Origin: Aedes albopictus
Taxonomy: Eukaryota > Arthropoda > Insecta > Diptera > Culicidae
DNA: 64,000 bases
NCBI RefSeq assembly: GCF_035046485.1
Contig: NC_085136.1
Coordinates: 80,245,734-80,309,733 of the forward strand
Direction: 5' to 3'
In this document: in pieces, positions 1 to 11,530 of the stretch
How positions within the stretch are numbered: position 1 is the stretch's first letter
Layout: the number at the start of each line of letters is the position of its first letter
The notes under the pieces: model-generated
Database searches by the model: none
The model's input: only the letters and a program-made list of their open reading frames with translations
What the model was told of the DNA's origin: nothing
Translations under genes and position numbers: made by a program

Positions 1-475
1 TATCATACACCGATTTAAAGCCGAAGAACAGGTGTATTGTGGGCACGTTATATTCGCGGTATTTCTGCAACATCTGGTCCATTGTAGCGCGTTCACCCAT
101 GAAGACAGCCACGAATTCTCTTGCTCTTGATGATAGACGGCGGCATAAAATTTGAGAGAGTATCTTGTAGGCAGCGCTCAGTAGTGTGATCGCGCGATAG
201 TTCCCGCAATCCAACTTGTCGCCCTTTTTGTAGATGATGGGACACACGATACCTTCCATCCATTCCTCCGGCAATACTTCCTCCTCCCAAATCTTGGTAA
301 TGGCCCAGTGTTGTGCTCTCACCAGTGCTTCTCCCCAGTGTTTTAGTAACTTGCTTGGTAGTTGATCTGCTCCAGCGGCTTTGTTGTTTTAACCGGCTTA
401 ACTCCTCAATCTCTTGAAGGTTAGGGGCTGGAAATCTTTCGTATTGCGCACGTACTCTTAGATCTGTTACCACGC
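1..475 (-). pseudogene. RTE-clade non-LTR retrotransposon, reverse transcriptase fragment
   Basis: Read on the minus strand, the segment gives conserved finger and palm blocks of an RTE-type reverse transcriptase. They are NNKAAGADQLPSKLLKHWGE (about 390-330), LPEEWMEGIVCP and YKKGDKLDCGNYRAITLLSA (about 275-190), then a block ending near KYREYNVPTIHLFF close to the window start. A frameshift with an in-frame stop near 390 separates the upstream EELSRLK block from NNKAAG, and the usual YQAGF segment is missing, so the copy is dead. These blocks match my memory of mosquito JAM1-like RTE elements. The element continues left of the window, and its 5' part, including the endonuclease, is not here. 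The clade call comes from motif memory only. Confidence 0.72.
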
Positions 476-479
476 CACC

Positions 480-2680
480 TTCGGTGCTTGCAACGACGCC
501 ATTGAGGTGCTCATCGCAAAGTATATGATGGGTGTGCTGAATTCTACTACCTGTAATTTATATGAACATTTGAGTACTCATTATAAAACATATCAAAACA
601 TAGGGCAGATAAAAATTTGATTTGAAGCTTTTCTGTAATCCCTTAAAATCAACTTGATGTCATAAAATACTGAATTCAGCAGTGTCCACAAAATCATTTG
701 CAGTGTATTGACAACCTCTCAATCTCTCAGTCTCTAAACACATTCGTTAAAACTCAAGTCGCTCTCTGCTTCCCGACCAGCTGACACAAAAACGAGCGAA
801 AAAGTAGGAGGAGACCGCCAACACACTTATCCCTATCTTCTTTCTTTCACTCTTCTATCAGTTCCATCATTGTTATTGGTACCATTCCACACTGTGTGTA
901 AACAATCCCGAAACGAGCTCCCATTCCCATTCTTCACACAACCATTATTCTCTCATTCTCCTCCATCATCATCGCTCGCTCGCGCCCCGACACTGGCAGT
1001 TGCGATCCAAACAAACCTCCTCCTGCCTCACTCACTGCTCCCTCAATCACCACCCTTGCTAACTCCTTCTCCACGCACGTGCAGCAGTACCAGCACCAGC
1101 TTGTCTTGATTAGCGTTCGCGAAGAGATCAAAGCAAGCCGTGCTTCGTCGTTCCCGTTATTACACCCAGCCAGAGCTTTATCGCATGTTTGACCACTGAC
1201 TGTGCGCGAAAATATGATTTGACAGCGATAAGCTACGCGCACACGCACACTCATAAATTAAACCCGAATCAAGCGCACGAGAAGATATAAACTGCTCAAT
1301 CGACGTGTTCTCCCGATAATAACGATAGTAATGGATAGCCGAAATAAGAGTAGAGGTATCGCGTCAGTTGGAGTCGTAAATATCGTTTCGGAAAATGTAT
1401 AGAATTTCAATGATCGCAGCAAGCAAATGAAACGAAGAGAACGAAAGCGAAAAAGAAGAAGAAAACCAAAACCTCACCAAAGGAGGCTGTGTAAATATTT
1501 AATTTGTCTGTAGTCGTGCGACAATGCAATGTTTCGTTCTATCCAAGAGTAGTAATTTTAGTAATTTCAAATTGTAAGAAAACCGTTAAATCAAAGTTGA
1601 AAAAAAACGCTGATCACTTGAAACTATTAACTCTAAACTGAAAGACAAATAAATGCTAGTGAGTAATTGTACCGTGCGGGATGATGATTCTCTAGAACTT
1701 GGATGAGTCGTATACTTTACCCATTAACTTAAATGTGCAATGTTCGTTTAGAAATTGTTTTTCTTTCTACTCACATCATCCCATTGGTTCATTTTCCTAC
1801 TTATTTATTGGCTAGAAAACACCATCGGACGTGGAATGAAGTGTACAGTTCAAAAAACTAAGCTAACAATACCAAAAAAAAATGGAACTCCATTGAAGCT
1901 AATATTGTGAAAAATAAATATCCACAGATTTTTGTTTCACAGACACAATATCAGAACTGTAGATAGAGTCAAATCCTTCTCGTTCAGCTAAACATCTAAT
2001 AAAACCCTAATTTAACCTGTATTACAAAATCTTTAAACCTTTCAGCATCATTGGAGCATCCAACGCAGAGTACTTAAATTTTGATTGTCTAGTCAATGAA
2101 CGATGATTCCTTATAGAAGAAGGATCTAGATCTTTTTCTCCCAAACGGGTGCCAATTCTGGCACCAATAAGTTCCGATCGGTAAAAATTAGTGTTATTGA
2201 TAAGAAAGAGAAAACAAAAGAAAAAGTTTAGTAAGTATAATCTTAGAAAAAAAAACTAAATGCCAACGATCGTTTTCGGAAACTGAAAATACCAATATTA
2301 CCAGTGAAGAGAGAAAGAGAAAGAAAATACTCTTCCTACAGATAAAAAACACACTTGAACAAAGAAACAAATTTAGTCACACAAATACATTTAGTCACTT
2401 AAGATGAAAACCACACAAAAAAAAGTATTGATTATGGAGGTAATGCTAAATTTTCATAGTAGTTAAAGAATCAAAAATGGACAGTAAAACAAAACAAAAA
2501 AAAAACAGAATCCAAACAATGGATGGTACTATCAGCAGGAAAAACAAAACAAAAATGTATATCGTGAACAACAATAAAAAAACAACAAAGTCTCGGCGAA
2601 AAATTTGCATGAAATGAGCAAACAAAAGTCTACCAATAAAAACTGATCATTATGAATTTATATTCTGTGTTTGAAGATTT
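480..2680. other. unique AT-rich DNA, no gene recognised
   Basis: About 2.2 kb without recognisable coding or mobile-element sequence. From 700 to 1260 it is pyrimidine-rich on the plus strand and less AT-rich. From 1400 to 2680 it is A-rich, with several AATAAA hexamers (for example near 1648, 2000 and 2636), like an insect 3' UTR or an intron. The open frames here (up to 106 codons) lack recognisable motifs and are not called. Confidence 0.35.
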
Positions 2681-2878
2681 ATTTAGATGACAACCGCGTT
2701 AAAAATCCAAAATGACTTAACCATAATAATGGTCCCTATAGCCACATCTGTAAACGTGTGGATATTCAGCATGGCCACGCTGAGAGTGATGGGTAATTCC
2801 CGATCGATCGAGGAACTTTTCTTAATTGAAATTGCCAATTTGCTGAAGGTTATGGCCAGAAGAAGCTCTCAGTTCATA

Positions 2879-2952
2879 GCTGTGGAAGTGCTCATAGAAC
2901 ATTCAGGAGCAGGCTTTGTCGCAGTGGAGACGTAACGCCAAGAAGAAGAGGG
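2879..2952 (+). mobile_element. 3' part of a SINE (Feilai-like module)
   Basis: The segment begins CTGTGGAAGTGCTCATAGAA and runs into AACGCCAAGAAGAAGAG. The first 14 bases recur at 15301 as the downstream module of a complete tRNA-derived SINE. No A or B box is visible upstream, so this is a 5'-truncated copy. The family name is from memory of Aedes SINEs. Confidence 0.5.
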
Positions 2953-2959
2953 GCGTAAC

Positions 2960-3520
2960 TAAGGGGTTGATGCGGTTTCTGGGGCTACCTCAGGTGGTTT
3001 TGAAGAACAGGTTTCTGGAGAGCTTTTTGGAGGTTTTAAAGTTTCAGACAGTTTCAGAGGATTTTTAGCGAGTGTCTAGGGAATTAAAGGGAGTTTCAGT
3101 GGTGTTTTAGGAGGTTTCAGGGAATTTCGGATGCGTCATAGATGATGTTCGGAGGTATATCTAGACGTTTCAATGAGTTGCAACGTATTTCTAGGGAAAT
3201 ACAGAGAGTTGATAAGGTATTTGAGGGGGGTGGAGGCGGTGGTAGGGTTTTAGAAGGATTGCAGATACGTTATAGGGGTCCATAGGATTTCAAATAGGTT
3301 TTCGGTGTAATTTTAATAAGTTTCAGAGGGTTTTCAGTGGGTTTCAGAGGCGTGAAAAGAAATCAAAGGGCGTTTTGAAAGGTTCGGAGGGTTGCAGATT
3401 CTTTACATAGGCCTTTTTTTTTTAATATTTCAGGAGATTCAAGATAATTTTCAGCGGGCTTCTGGGGCTTTACATGGAATCTCAGGGGCTTATTTATGTG
3501 ACGGTTTCGGAAAGTTGCAG
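2960..3520 (+). repeat. degenerate GTTTCAGGGG-type low-complexity array
   Basis: Loosely repeated 10-15 base phrases such as GGTTTCAGGGAATTTC and GTTTCAGAGG. The complementary phrase (CTGAAACC) fills 4250-5338, so the two blocks read in opposite senses. No coding sense. Confidence 0.5.
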
Positions 3521-3523
3521 AGG

Positions 3524-4239
3524 TGTTACAGATGGTCACACAGAGGTAGCATAGCATAGCATAGCATGAATACTTGCACAAATCTTGGATGGAGTTGCAA
3601 AGTTGAATATTTCCATTGACATTGCTGATGTCGCTACTATCTTCAATGTCATAGATTCACTCAACTCCACACACCTGGCCAAGTCCTTGCAAGCATTTAT
3701 AAATCCCTTCATCAACTTAGAAAGAGCCCAGAACTGAAGCATCTTCCAATAGATGAAAGGATGTTGAAAATAGCGAATTTTCAACTTATATGCAGTTAAA
3801 TATACTGAAATAGAATTATTTATAAATAAATAATATTGGAAAGATCTCACCAATTGTTGTGGGGGTTTTGTGGTTCAATACCGATCATCTAATTGTTTTG
3901 ATTAATGTTCTTCTCTGTAAAGAACAACACAATACTCAGCAAAGAACAACACAATACTGAACACTAAACACCCGCGCATCTATTGTTTCGATTTTCACTC
4001 GAGACAATAGCGAACACGTTCGAATATGCTGCCATACTCACCCCCAACAGGAGCGATGCATGCACAGCAAAGAACAACACAATACTGAACACTAAACACC
4101 CGCGCATCTATTGTTTTGATTTTCACTCGAGACAATAGCGAACACGATCGATTATGCTGCCATACTCACCCCTAACAGGAGCGATGAATGCACAGCAAAG
4201 AACAACACAATACTCTGTTACAGATGGTCACACAGAGGT
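3524..4239 (-). mobile_element. non-autonomous retroposon with 24-bp target duplication and 128-bp tandem repeats
   Basis: The unit at 3548-4215 is flanked by an exact 24-bp direct repeat (3524-3547 and 4216-4239, beginning TGTTACAGATGGTCACAC). At its low end lies (AGCAT)4 at 3548-3567, which on the minus strand is a 3' pentanucleotide tail. At its other end are two full tandem copies of a 128-bp repeat (3938-4065, 4066-4193) and a partial third (4194-4215). A long target duplication, a simple-sequence tail and 5' repeats fit a target-primed retroposon whose 5' repeats could act as promoters, as in some non-LTR elements. No reverse transcriptase is encoded. Family not recognised. Confidence 0.6.
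3938..4215 (+). repeat. 128-bp tandem repeat, about 2.2 copies
   Basis: Units start AGCAAAGAACAACACAATAC at 3938, 4066 and 4194, exactly 128 bases apart. The two full copies differ at only a few positions (for example CGTTCGAATATG against CGATCGATTATG). Confidence 0.9.
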
Positions 4240-4249
4240 GTACTGAAAT

Positions 4250-4427
4250 TCCTTTTGTGTCTCTGAAAATCTCTGTAACCCGTTAAATGCCGCGAAAAAT
4301 CTTCTGGATTTGCTGAAATTCCTCTGAACTCCATGTAATACCTCTGAAACCACACTGAACCAACTTGAAATACCCTCGAAAACCTCTAGAAACATCCAAT
4401 AACTTCCCTGAAACTTCTAGTTCTACT
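4250..4427 (+). repeat. degenerate CTGAAACC-type array, part 1
   Basis: Loosely repeated phrases such as CCTCTGAAACC and CTTGAAATACCC. This is the same background as 4800-5338, split by the MITE at 4436-4790. Confidence 0.5.
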
Positions 4428-4798
4428 ATTAGAAGCAGAGATGCCAGATTATTTTTATCATAAATCTGTATCAATACAGATTTTTCTGTATCGCCGTTTT
4501 TCAGGGTATAGCGGACACCGAGAGTCCTAGATTTCAATAGAAACTAACAAAAACGTACTACTTTTTACTGGTTTTTATTTTTCTAAAACATGTGTGAAAA
4601 TGTACAAATTATCATAAATTCTTAAAAGTTCAAGCAGCAATTGATAAAGTTTCCTTTGAATTTGTCGAACATAACTTCATTTTTTATGCTTTCTGGAGAA
4701 ATCTGTATCAAACTTCAAAAATCTGTATTTTTCTGTACTCTGTATCTTGTCTGTATAGAAGGTAAAAAATCTGTATATCTGGCATCTCTGATTAGAAG
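4428..4798. mobile_element. hAT-type MITE with 8-bp target duplication
   Basis: The element at 4436-4790 (355 bp) begins CAGAGATGCCAGAT and ends ATCTGGCATCTCTG, a perfect 14-bp terminal inverted repeat. It is flanked by the 8-bp direct repeat ATTAGAAG (4428-4435 and 4791-4798). An 8-bp duplication with a CAGAGATG-like terminus is the signature of the hAT superfamily. The interior is AT-rich with several ATCTGTAT words and no transposase. Confidence 0.85.
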
Positions 4799-4799
4799 C

Positions 4800-5338
4800 G
4801 ACCCTAAGAAGGCCATTGAAAATCCTTGAAGCCCCCTGAAACACCGCTGAGACTTCTGGGTACCCGCTTGAAATACCCAGTACTCCCTGAACCACTCACG
4901 AGACCGCCAGGCACCCACCTGACACCCCAGGACCCACTAATACGCCATGGAACTCATCGGAAACTCCCTGGGTCCTTATGAGACCTCTAGGCACACGCCT
5001 GGAACGCCGTTGACTCCCTATGGCATGACCTCTGTAACGTACTAGATATAAAAAAAACTCTGCTGAAGCGCTCATGAGAAATCTCCCCAGAAACCTCTCT
5101 GGGACTCCCAGAAACCTTCAGGTACTTCCCAGAAACGTCCCTAACACCCCTAAAACGTCCCTTAGTCCTCTGGGAATGCCACAGAGACCGGCTTAAACCC
5201 CCTGAAACAAATCTGACATCTCCTGAGGCGCCCGTAAAATCTCATGTAGCGCCCTTGAAGCTTTCTCTGAAGTGGCCCTGATGCATCACTGAAACCCCCA
5301 GAGCGCCCAGGAACCTTTTGAGGCCTCTTTGGCCTCTC
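4800..5338 (+). repeat. degenerate CTGAAACC-type array, part 2
   Basis: Phrases such as CCCTGAAACACC, CCAGAAACC and CTCCCAGAAACC recur at irregular 10-20 base spacing. No gene seen. Confidence 0.5.
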
Positions 5339-5376
5339 CCAAAAAATGACCACGTGGTTTATGGACAGCCCCTAAT
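5339..5376 (-). mobile_element. end fragment of the GGGGCTGTCCATAAACC MITE family
   Basis: ATGACCACGTGGTTTATGGA followed by CAGCCCC equals the right end of the element at 25211-25383. The rest of the element is absent. Confidence 0.7.
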
Positions 5377-5474
5377 AAGGTCAGACCCACAGATTAAGCC
5401 TCCAAGTATGCAATCGCACTGCATCCCCATGTAGTTCGTCAGATGACCAAAATATATTAACAGTAGAAACCAAT

Positions 5475-6520
5475 AGGGTAACGGTTTGAATTTTGGACCC
5501 CTAGAGGACATTAGTTTGAATTTAAGTCAAAATCAAACAGATTCAGAGGGTATTTACACATAATGATAATGTTAGTATGTTCGTAAAAGCCTCCACTGTC
5601 CGATAAAAATACCCACAAGATCATTTCTGGCTGAAAATTTGATGAAAATAACTGATTTCAGAAGCATCAATTTTCACTGTTTTGGACACTCCAATGTATT
5701 TTGGACCCTCTTCAGTATATATTTTGGACACCCGGTGTTTAAACTCGTTTGAAACTATTTTTGAAGAACTTGCCGCTTGAATATGCTGGATCACATCTTA
5801 ATTACTTCATTGGTGAAAATTTCATTTCGTCATATCTAAATTCAACCACCTACAGCTCATTTTAGAAGCTGAACCTGTGAATATGGTATATGAAAAACTT
5901 GTGCGGCTAGACCAGTTCTGCAAGAAAGTCACGGAAAAAACGCTATTTTTCGAATATTTGATGCAAATGTCACGAACTACCTTTGAAAAATGCCAAATGA
6001 TATTCACCGTGAATATCATTGGGATTTTTAGAAGGTAGTCCGTGACATTTGCTTTAAATATTCGAAAAGTAGTGGGTTTTCCGTGACTTTCTTGCAGAAC
6101 TGGTCTAGCCGCACAAGTTTTTCATATACCATATTCACAGGTTCAGCTTCTAAAATGAGCTGTATGTGAATGAATTTAGACATGACGAAATGAATTTTTC
6201 AGCACTGGCAAAGACTGATTAGACGAACTTTGCGAATTTAATGCGCTAGAATGTTTACATCTGCAAGTTTCCTCAGTACCGCAATCTCTTTTTGTAAACA
6301 TGATGCGGCACTCGCACGAATGACGAGATTGGCAACAAATAATTTTAAGGCAAATAAGGATATTTCCAGTGAAGAAATGATTGCTGCCCGTGCAGAGCAA
6401 TCTTATTTAGCGAATGATTCTAAAAATTTCCGTCATCTCATCATTGAATCTGTGTTAGTAGTGATAATATGACCCAGGGGGTCCAAAATATATGGGGGTC
6501 CAAATTATATTGGTTACCCT
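5475..6520. mobile_element. foldback element with a 190-bp-arm central palindrome
   Basis: The ends are inverted: AGGGTAACGGTTTGAATTTT at 5475 faces the complement ending GGTTACCCT at 6520, and both carry an inner TTGGACCCC word. The centre (about 5820-6196) is a near-continuous palindrome with arms of about 190 bp meeting near 6008 at ATGATATTCACCGTGAATAT. Small frames inside are by-products of the palindrome. No target duplication could be fixed. It could be one nested inside another. Confidence 0.6.
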
Positions 6521-6529
6521 CCTATCCAT

Positions 6530-6900
6530 GTCAAGCAGCTTGCGCATCGCATCCCACTGGTGATGGGGTTGCGTGTTTGATCACGACAATCCGTTTGCTG
6601 CATCTTTCTCGATTCGCTTTAGCAAAGAGGAGTGAATATGAATGGAGTGAGGCGAATATACCGATCCTTGCCTGCTTTCCACTCGACTGTGCACCAAGCA
6701 CACAAAAATGTGAAAATTCGTTTAGAAAAAGACTACGTGGTATAGGAATTAGTAGTCCCTAATCTTTTATAAGGATTTACAAATGTTTACTTCAGCATAC
6801 ATCGATGTTGAGATTATGAGTATATGATGAGACAGGCGCTATCACCGCTAGGTGGATCAATCTAATTTTTTCTGTTATTATTATTCGTGGAAGGGACATT
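6530..6900. other. no gene seen
   Basis: Mixed sequence with a short piece near 6840-6870 (ATCACCGCTAGGTGGATC) whose complement recurs near 35492, so it is probably the edge of another dispersed repeat. Confidence 0.3.
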
Positions 6901-6904
6901 TTTG

Positions 6905-8135
6905 CTGGAATTTCTATTATGAGTTCAGCATGATGTTTTCTTGGATTTTCTAGAAAATTCTCCAGGAATATTTGAAGGAATACCGTCAGAAATTCCTCTG
7001 GGGCATTATCAAAAAATTCTGGTTTTTTTACAGAAAAACATTTACGCGGGATTTACAAGAATGATTTGGGCAAGAATTTCACAGGGTATCCTTTTTGAAT
7101 GCATTCCTAAATTCCATTCGAAAACTTCTCCAGAAATTCTTTCAGCAATTCTTCCAAAAATATTCCTTTGAACTTCTTTAGGAGTTTCACAAGAAATTTC
7201 TCATAAGATATTTCGCCAGGGATTCCTTGAAGGATTCTTTAGGAAATTCGTTCAAGGATTGCTACATAAGTTCACGCTTGTAATCCTTCATGTATTTCTT
7301 CAAAAACTTCAGGAAGAATTCCTCCACACATGTTATCAGCTTTTTCCACGAGTTTTTTCTTCTTTGGGATAACTCCAAAAGCAATCTAGAATTTTATCCG
7401 GGAATTTCTACAAAATGTCCCTCAAAAGATGTGATCTCAGTAGATTAATTTCAAAAATTTGAAGATTATTTCAAACATTGACTTCATTTATTCGGGATTT
7501 AATCTGGCATTTGTTAAGAAATTGCTCCAGAAAATTCTGAAGAGATTCTTCTGAAAGTTCCTCCAGGTATTCTTCCAGGGATTGCTTTGGAAATTTTTGG
7601 AGTTTCAGAGAATTTTTCGTAATGTCTTTCCAAGGATTCTCTCAACAAATCTGCATAAATTACTTCAGAATCCATTTCTTTTAATATTTACATTTTTTTT
7701 TTGTGAATAACTGCAGAGGGTTCTCCGGTTCTCTCAGGTATTCTTTCAATTATCCTTGCAATTTTTTTATTCTCTAAAGAATTCCTGAAGGATTTCTTCC
7801 GGACATTCCTCCATTTTTTTTCCCAGAAATTTACCCGGCATTTCTTCTAAGGTTAATTGCAAAAATTTCTTCGTGGATTTAAAAAAAAAATGATTCAGAA
7901 ATCTTTTCTATGAATCTCTACAGAAATTTCTTTGGAAATGTCTCAAAAGTAGGGACCTAAAAAGTCCTTTGGAATCCCAGGAGCATTTTCTGAATAAATT
8001 TCTGGTAGTCTTCTTGAAGAAAAACCTGAATAAATTTCGGAATGAATTTCTTTTTTGAATGATTTTTTTTGAAAAAATATTTAAAGGAATCCCTGAAGAA
8101 AATTCAGAAAATTTTTGGAGAAATTTCCTAAGAAT
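6905..8135. repeat. degenerate GAATTCC-type low-complexity array
   Basis: Phrases like AAATTCCTCTGG, GGATTCCTTGAAGGATTC and TTCCTCCAGGTATTCTTCC recur at about 12-25 base spacing over 1.2 kb. No coding sense. Confidence 0.5.
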
Positions 8136-8575
8136 TACAGTTTCTTACCGATTTTGGCAACACCCGTTTTTGTTTACTCCCGATTTTGGCAACACCCGTT
8201 TTTGGCAACATTTCCATCCCGATTTTGGCAACAATTTCTTACCGATTTTGGCAACAAAAAATTTTGACCAAAAATGTTTACCAAAAAATCTTTTGTATTT
8301 GTAAATGTATTTATATTTTAGCCTTACTCTTTTTAAAAAAAATCAAAATTCATTTAATTTTCCAAAATCAACAATTTTACAAATCATGACGTAATTTATG
8401 AACGTCACGTACAGGGATCGTTTTATAACTTGTGAATAGTCCATATTTAAAATATAAGCCAAATTGACGTATAAAAGTTGAAAATAATCCACATAAAAAA
8501 TTACCGATTTTGGCAACACCCCAATTTGGCAACATAAAATTCATCTCGTGTTGCCAAAATCGGTCAGAAACTGTA
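8136..8575. mobile_element. TA-flanked MITE (Tc1/mariner-type ends)
   Basis: The element at 8138-8573 begins CAGTTTCTTACCGATTTTGG and ends with its inverted copy (one mismatch in 26 bases, GTGTTGCCAAAATCGGTCAG...). It sits between two TA dinucleotides (8136-8137, 8574-8575), the usual Tc1/mariner target duplication. The inner part repeats CCGATTTTGGCAACA several times near the left end and once more near 8505. No transposase is encoded. Confidence 0.78.
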
Positions 8576-8900
8576 TGTAAATTCCTGGAAGAATTTCTAT
8601 AGTAATTCCAGGTAGATTTGCATAAGAAACCCATTAACATCTTTCTTGAAGAATTCTATGATAAATTACTGGAGAAAAATACGAGAGAGCATTTGAAGGA
8701 AGCTTTGGATAAATTTCTTAAAGAATCCCTGGAAGAATTTATAAAGAGACTGCAAGAAGCCTTGTTGGATTAAAGACAGAGTTCCTAGAGTAATTAAAAT
8801 TTATGCAAGAAATTCATTAAACAATTTCGAAGGTATCTCCCTCCAGCGCCATTTTTTAGAAGAGTTTCTGAAGGAAAGTTTGGGAAAAAAATCTGAAGAA
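8576..8900. repeat. degenerate GAATTCC-type array
   Basis: Continuation of the background interrupted by the preceding MITE: TTCCTGGAAGAATTTC, AATCCCTGGAAGAATT and similar phrases. Confidence 0.45.
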
Positions 8901-8911
8901 TTTGTGGGAAG

Positions 8912-9060
8912 GGGCTATTTAAAAACAACGTGTATCAAATTTTGGCCATCTCAGACCTACCTCCCTCCCCCTCGTACATATTTGTACATACCTACTGGAA
9001 ATTTAAAATGTCTATGGAGCGTACGCTTTGGCCAGACTCCCTCTGTGTAACTATCTCGTA
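8912..9060 (+). mobile_element. divergent copy of the poly-C MITE family
   Basis: GGGGCTATTTAAAAACAACG, then TTTGGCCATCTCAGACC, a C-rich stretch and GGAGCGTACGCTTTGGCCAG parallel the element at 16718-16886 in order, with many substitutions. Confidence 0.55.
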
Positions 9061-10980
9061 TAAGAGTTCATATAACACGATCATAATTTTCATTATACGA
9101 GGGATGTGCGAGAGTTCGACTGTTGTATCTATGCCACAATTGTTTTTTTTTATTTTGAAAAATGTATTGATTTTTAGATTTTACATGAAAGAGCACCTTT
9201 TTCTGAGCCACTATGATTTTTTTTCCGATTTTTAAAACTTTATTTCAGTACCTAATATCAATTTCAAAGAGATTTTTTGAAATCACCTTTTGACAGCTCC
9301 ACCCAATACAAACAGCGACGAGGGGTGATTCGACAAATTGATCATATTCAAACTTCAATTTTTTTTTCTTAAACGTTCCCGGGCATCAAAAGTCATGAAA
9401 ATTTGGAATTCGGCTCAGTTTGACAAGCAGATTCAGAATATCGAATTATCTCAACACCGTTAAAGAAACCAATTGCTCCCGAAACGTAGGAACAAATCTT
9501 AATCGTTTTTGTTCTAGAGAATCAAGGACTGATAAGCCAAATTTCGTAACCAAGAACTTCATCATACGTGCAATTTGAGTGTCTGGAACATTTTGAAGTG
9601 AAACCAACCAAGATGTTTGGTACACGCTCTGAAAACCCCGGGTCTAATGTTTTCAAGCTGCTGACGTAGATTGAATTATCTATAGCCAACTGAATAGATA
9701 TCATGTGAATAAAAGAGCAATTATTAAACCAGGTATGAATATAATGTTTTGTTTACAAGGAGTCGTTCTGCACAATATACTACTGAATTTAGAACGTGGA
9801 TGTCTGTTTATATTATAGAAGTGGAAGAAAATCTGTATGGAGGAAATGAAAAGAATAATGTTTATCCTTTTGATTTGTACGTTTGCTTGAAATTCCAATT
9901 TCAGATGGTTATTTACTGTATCAATTTTCAATTTTACATGCTTATTCGAGGTATTGGGGAAAACGTGCCGCCAATCGAAGGCAGAGAAAATTTGTAAATC
10001 AGGTTGCCAGATCGAAACCGAGTGTGGTAGTCACGAAGTTCCACTATTCTGGAAACTCTACCGAGCACACCGAGAAGGATGCACTCTTTTGTCCTGAACA
10101 CGGTGCTGACTCAGTCAACATTTTTCCCCATCCACGATGGGGGGGACGAAAAATTGATCGAGGCAAAAAGTCACTTTCATTTTCCATTCCCTTCCGGAAA
10201 ATTGAGTGATGAATCCGGTAAAAAGGAACGAAAGCCCTGTGCAAACACGTGGATGGCGCGGGCGGTGGTGTCGATGCAAGACACTTTCTTCTCCAGTCAA
10301 CTGGATTGAGATGGGAAAGGAATGAATTCCTTGGAGCAGTAAGATGTCTTCGTTCGTCGATCCAGGCTCCTGAGTGCAATCAGTGCAAGCGTGTTCGATT
10401 CCGTTTTTTCGGGATTTTCCAAATCTCGCGGAAATTAGATCAAACCTTATTTTGCCCTCTGGAACTGATAGAATTCCATTCCGTGGATAACAACAACAAA
10501 CATCCACGTGCTAATGTTTCGATAATTCAATTCACTTAAAGTTTCCACACCCGTCCGCGCGTGGCTGACTGGTGGCTCTAAACTCATTTGCTTTTAATAA
10601 AGAAAGTGGAAATGCTTGTCGAAGAAATGAAGCGATTCTTTGTGCTTCCACGCTTCTACCCACGACGAAGGGCAAACCGGGAAAATCCGCTTTTTATGAG
10701 CTCATTCGCCCTTCCAGCATCCGAGCTTGGCATATTGCTTGTTTAGTACAAATATATACCACTCTCATTTTCATAACGAGAAGCCATCAAGATTGCTGCT
10801 GCTTGTGTTTCTTCTCTGGCAGTTAATGGCGGTGAGTCGGTTCATCTAACCTGAGTAACAAAGCAGGAACGCGTTCAGTGGGCGTTTTCCCCTTTTTCTG
10901 CTAATAAGCTGTCATATATATTAGTAATGGAATTACATTTTATAGGAAAACAGCAGATGCGACAGGCTACAAATAATAAA
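9061..10980. other. mostly unique DNA, no gene recognised
   Basis: AT-rich up to about 9980, then balanced composition at 10000-10850 where several overlapping frames of 76-130 codons exist on both strands. None has a recognisable motif, and the strands contradict each other. The less AT-rich stretch could be a host regulatory or exon-proximal region, but nothing proves it. Confidence 0.3.
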
Positions 10981-11029
10981 CGAGGATCACATTGTTGTTC
11001 GAAAGGTTAAAGATGTATGGATGCAACAA

Positions 11030-11290
11030 ATTAAGTAGAAGATTTCTGAGGGAAATTTCCGAATAAAATCTGGAGAACTATGGTAATTCATGATAGAGTT
11101 TCTACGAAATTGCCTTGAAAGATTCCTGAGCTAAAATGAATTTCCGCTTAGCCCTGAACGATTTTCAAAAACACTTCCAACAGACATTTATAACAAGTTC
11201 TTGGTGGAACTATTTAACGAATTTTTAATGAAATTTAAGGAAAAATTTCTAGGAGTTTCGTGGAGATATTTCTAGGAAAGATCTTAGAAA
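11030..11290 (+). repeat. degenerate GAAATTCC-type array
   Basis: Phrases such as GGGAAATTTCC and GAAATTTCTAGGAG at irregular spacing. Confidence 0.4.
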
Positions 11291-11439
11291 AAAATCAGGG
11301 CATCGCCAAAGGAGAAGGTGCTAGGGTATGCTCCAGAAACTTTGTGGTGGAATACCTAAAATCAACCATCGACAGTGAGAAATTGACAATCAGAAGACAC
11401 AGAATGTTGATGATTTGGCAAATTGAGAGATGAAATTGT

Positions 11440-11530
11440 GAAAAATTCGTGTACAAGGTGGGATTCACTAGACCGGCGCTTTAACCAACTAAGCCACAGA
11501 ACGATTCTGCGGAATAGAAAGCCAAACTGA
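11440..11530 (-). mobile_element. degenerate tRNA-like SINE head
   Basis: The minus strand reads TGGCTTAGTTGGTTAAAGCG (complement of about 11479-11498), an A-box-like tRNA start, followed by CCGGTCTAGTGAATCCCACC with only a weak B box. A decayed SINE head is more likely than a functional tRNA, because no acceptor stem can be formed. Confidence 0.35.

Noticed and set aside
870..1254. 79- and 106-codon frames on opposite strands
   Set aside because: Low-complexity Ser/Pro/Leu composition from a pyrimidine-rich tract, no motif, and the strands overlap.
10044..10539. Overlapping 96-130-codon frames on both strands
   Set aside because: Both strands are open over the same bases, with no domain, splice context or start context favouring one. 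Kept only as unique DNA.
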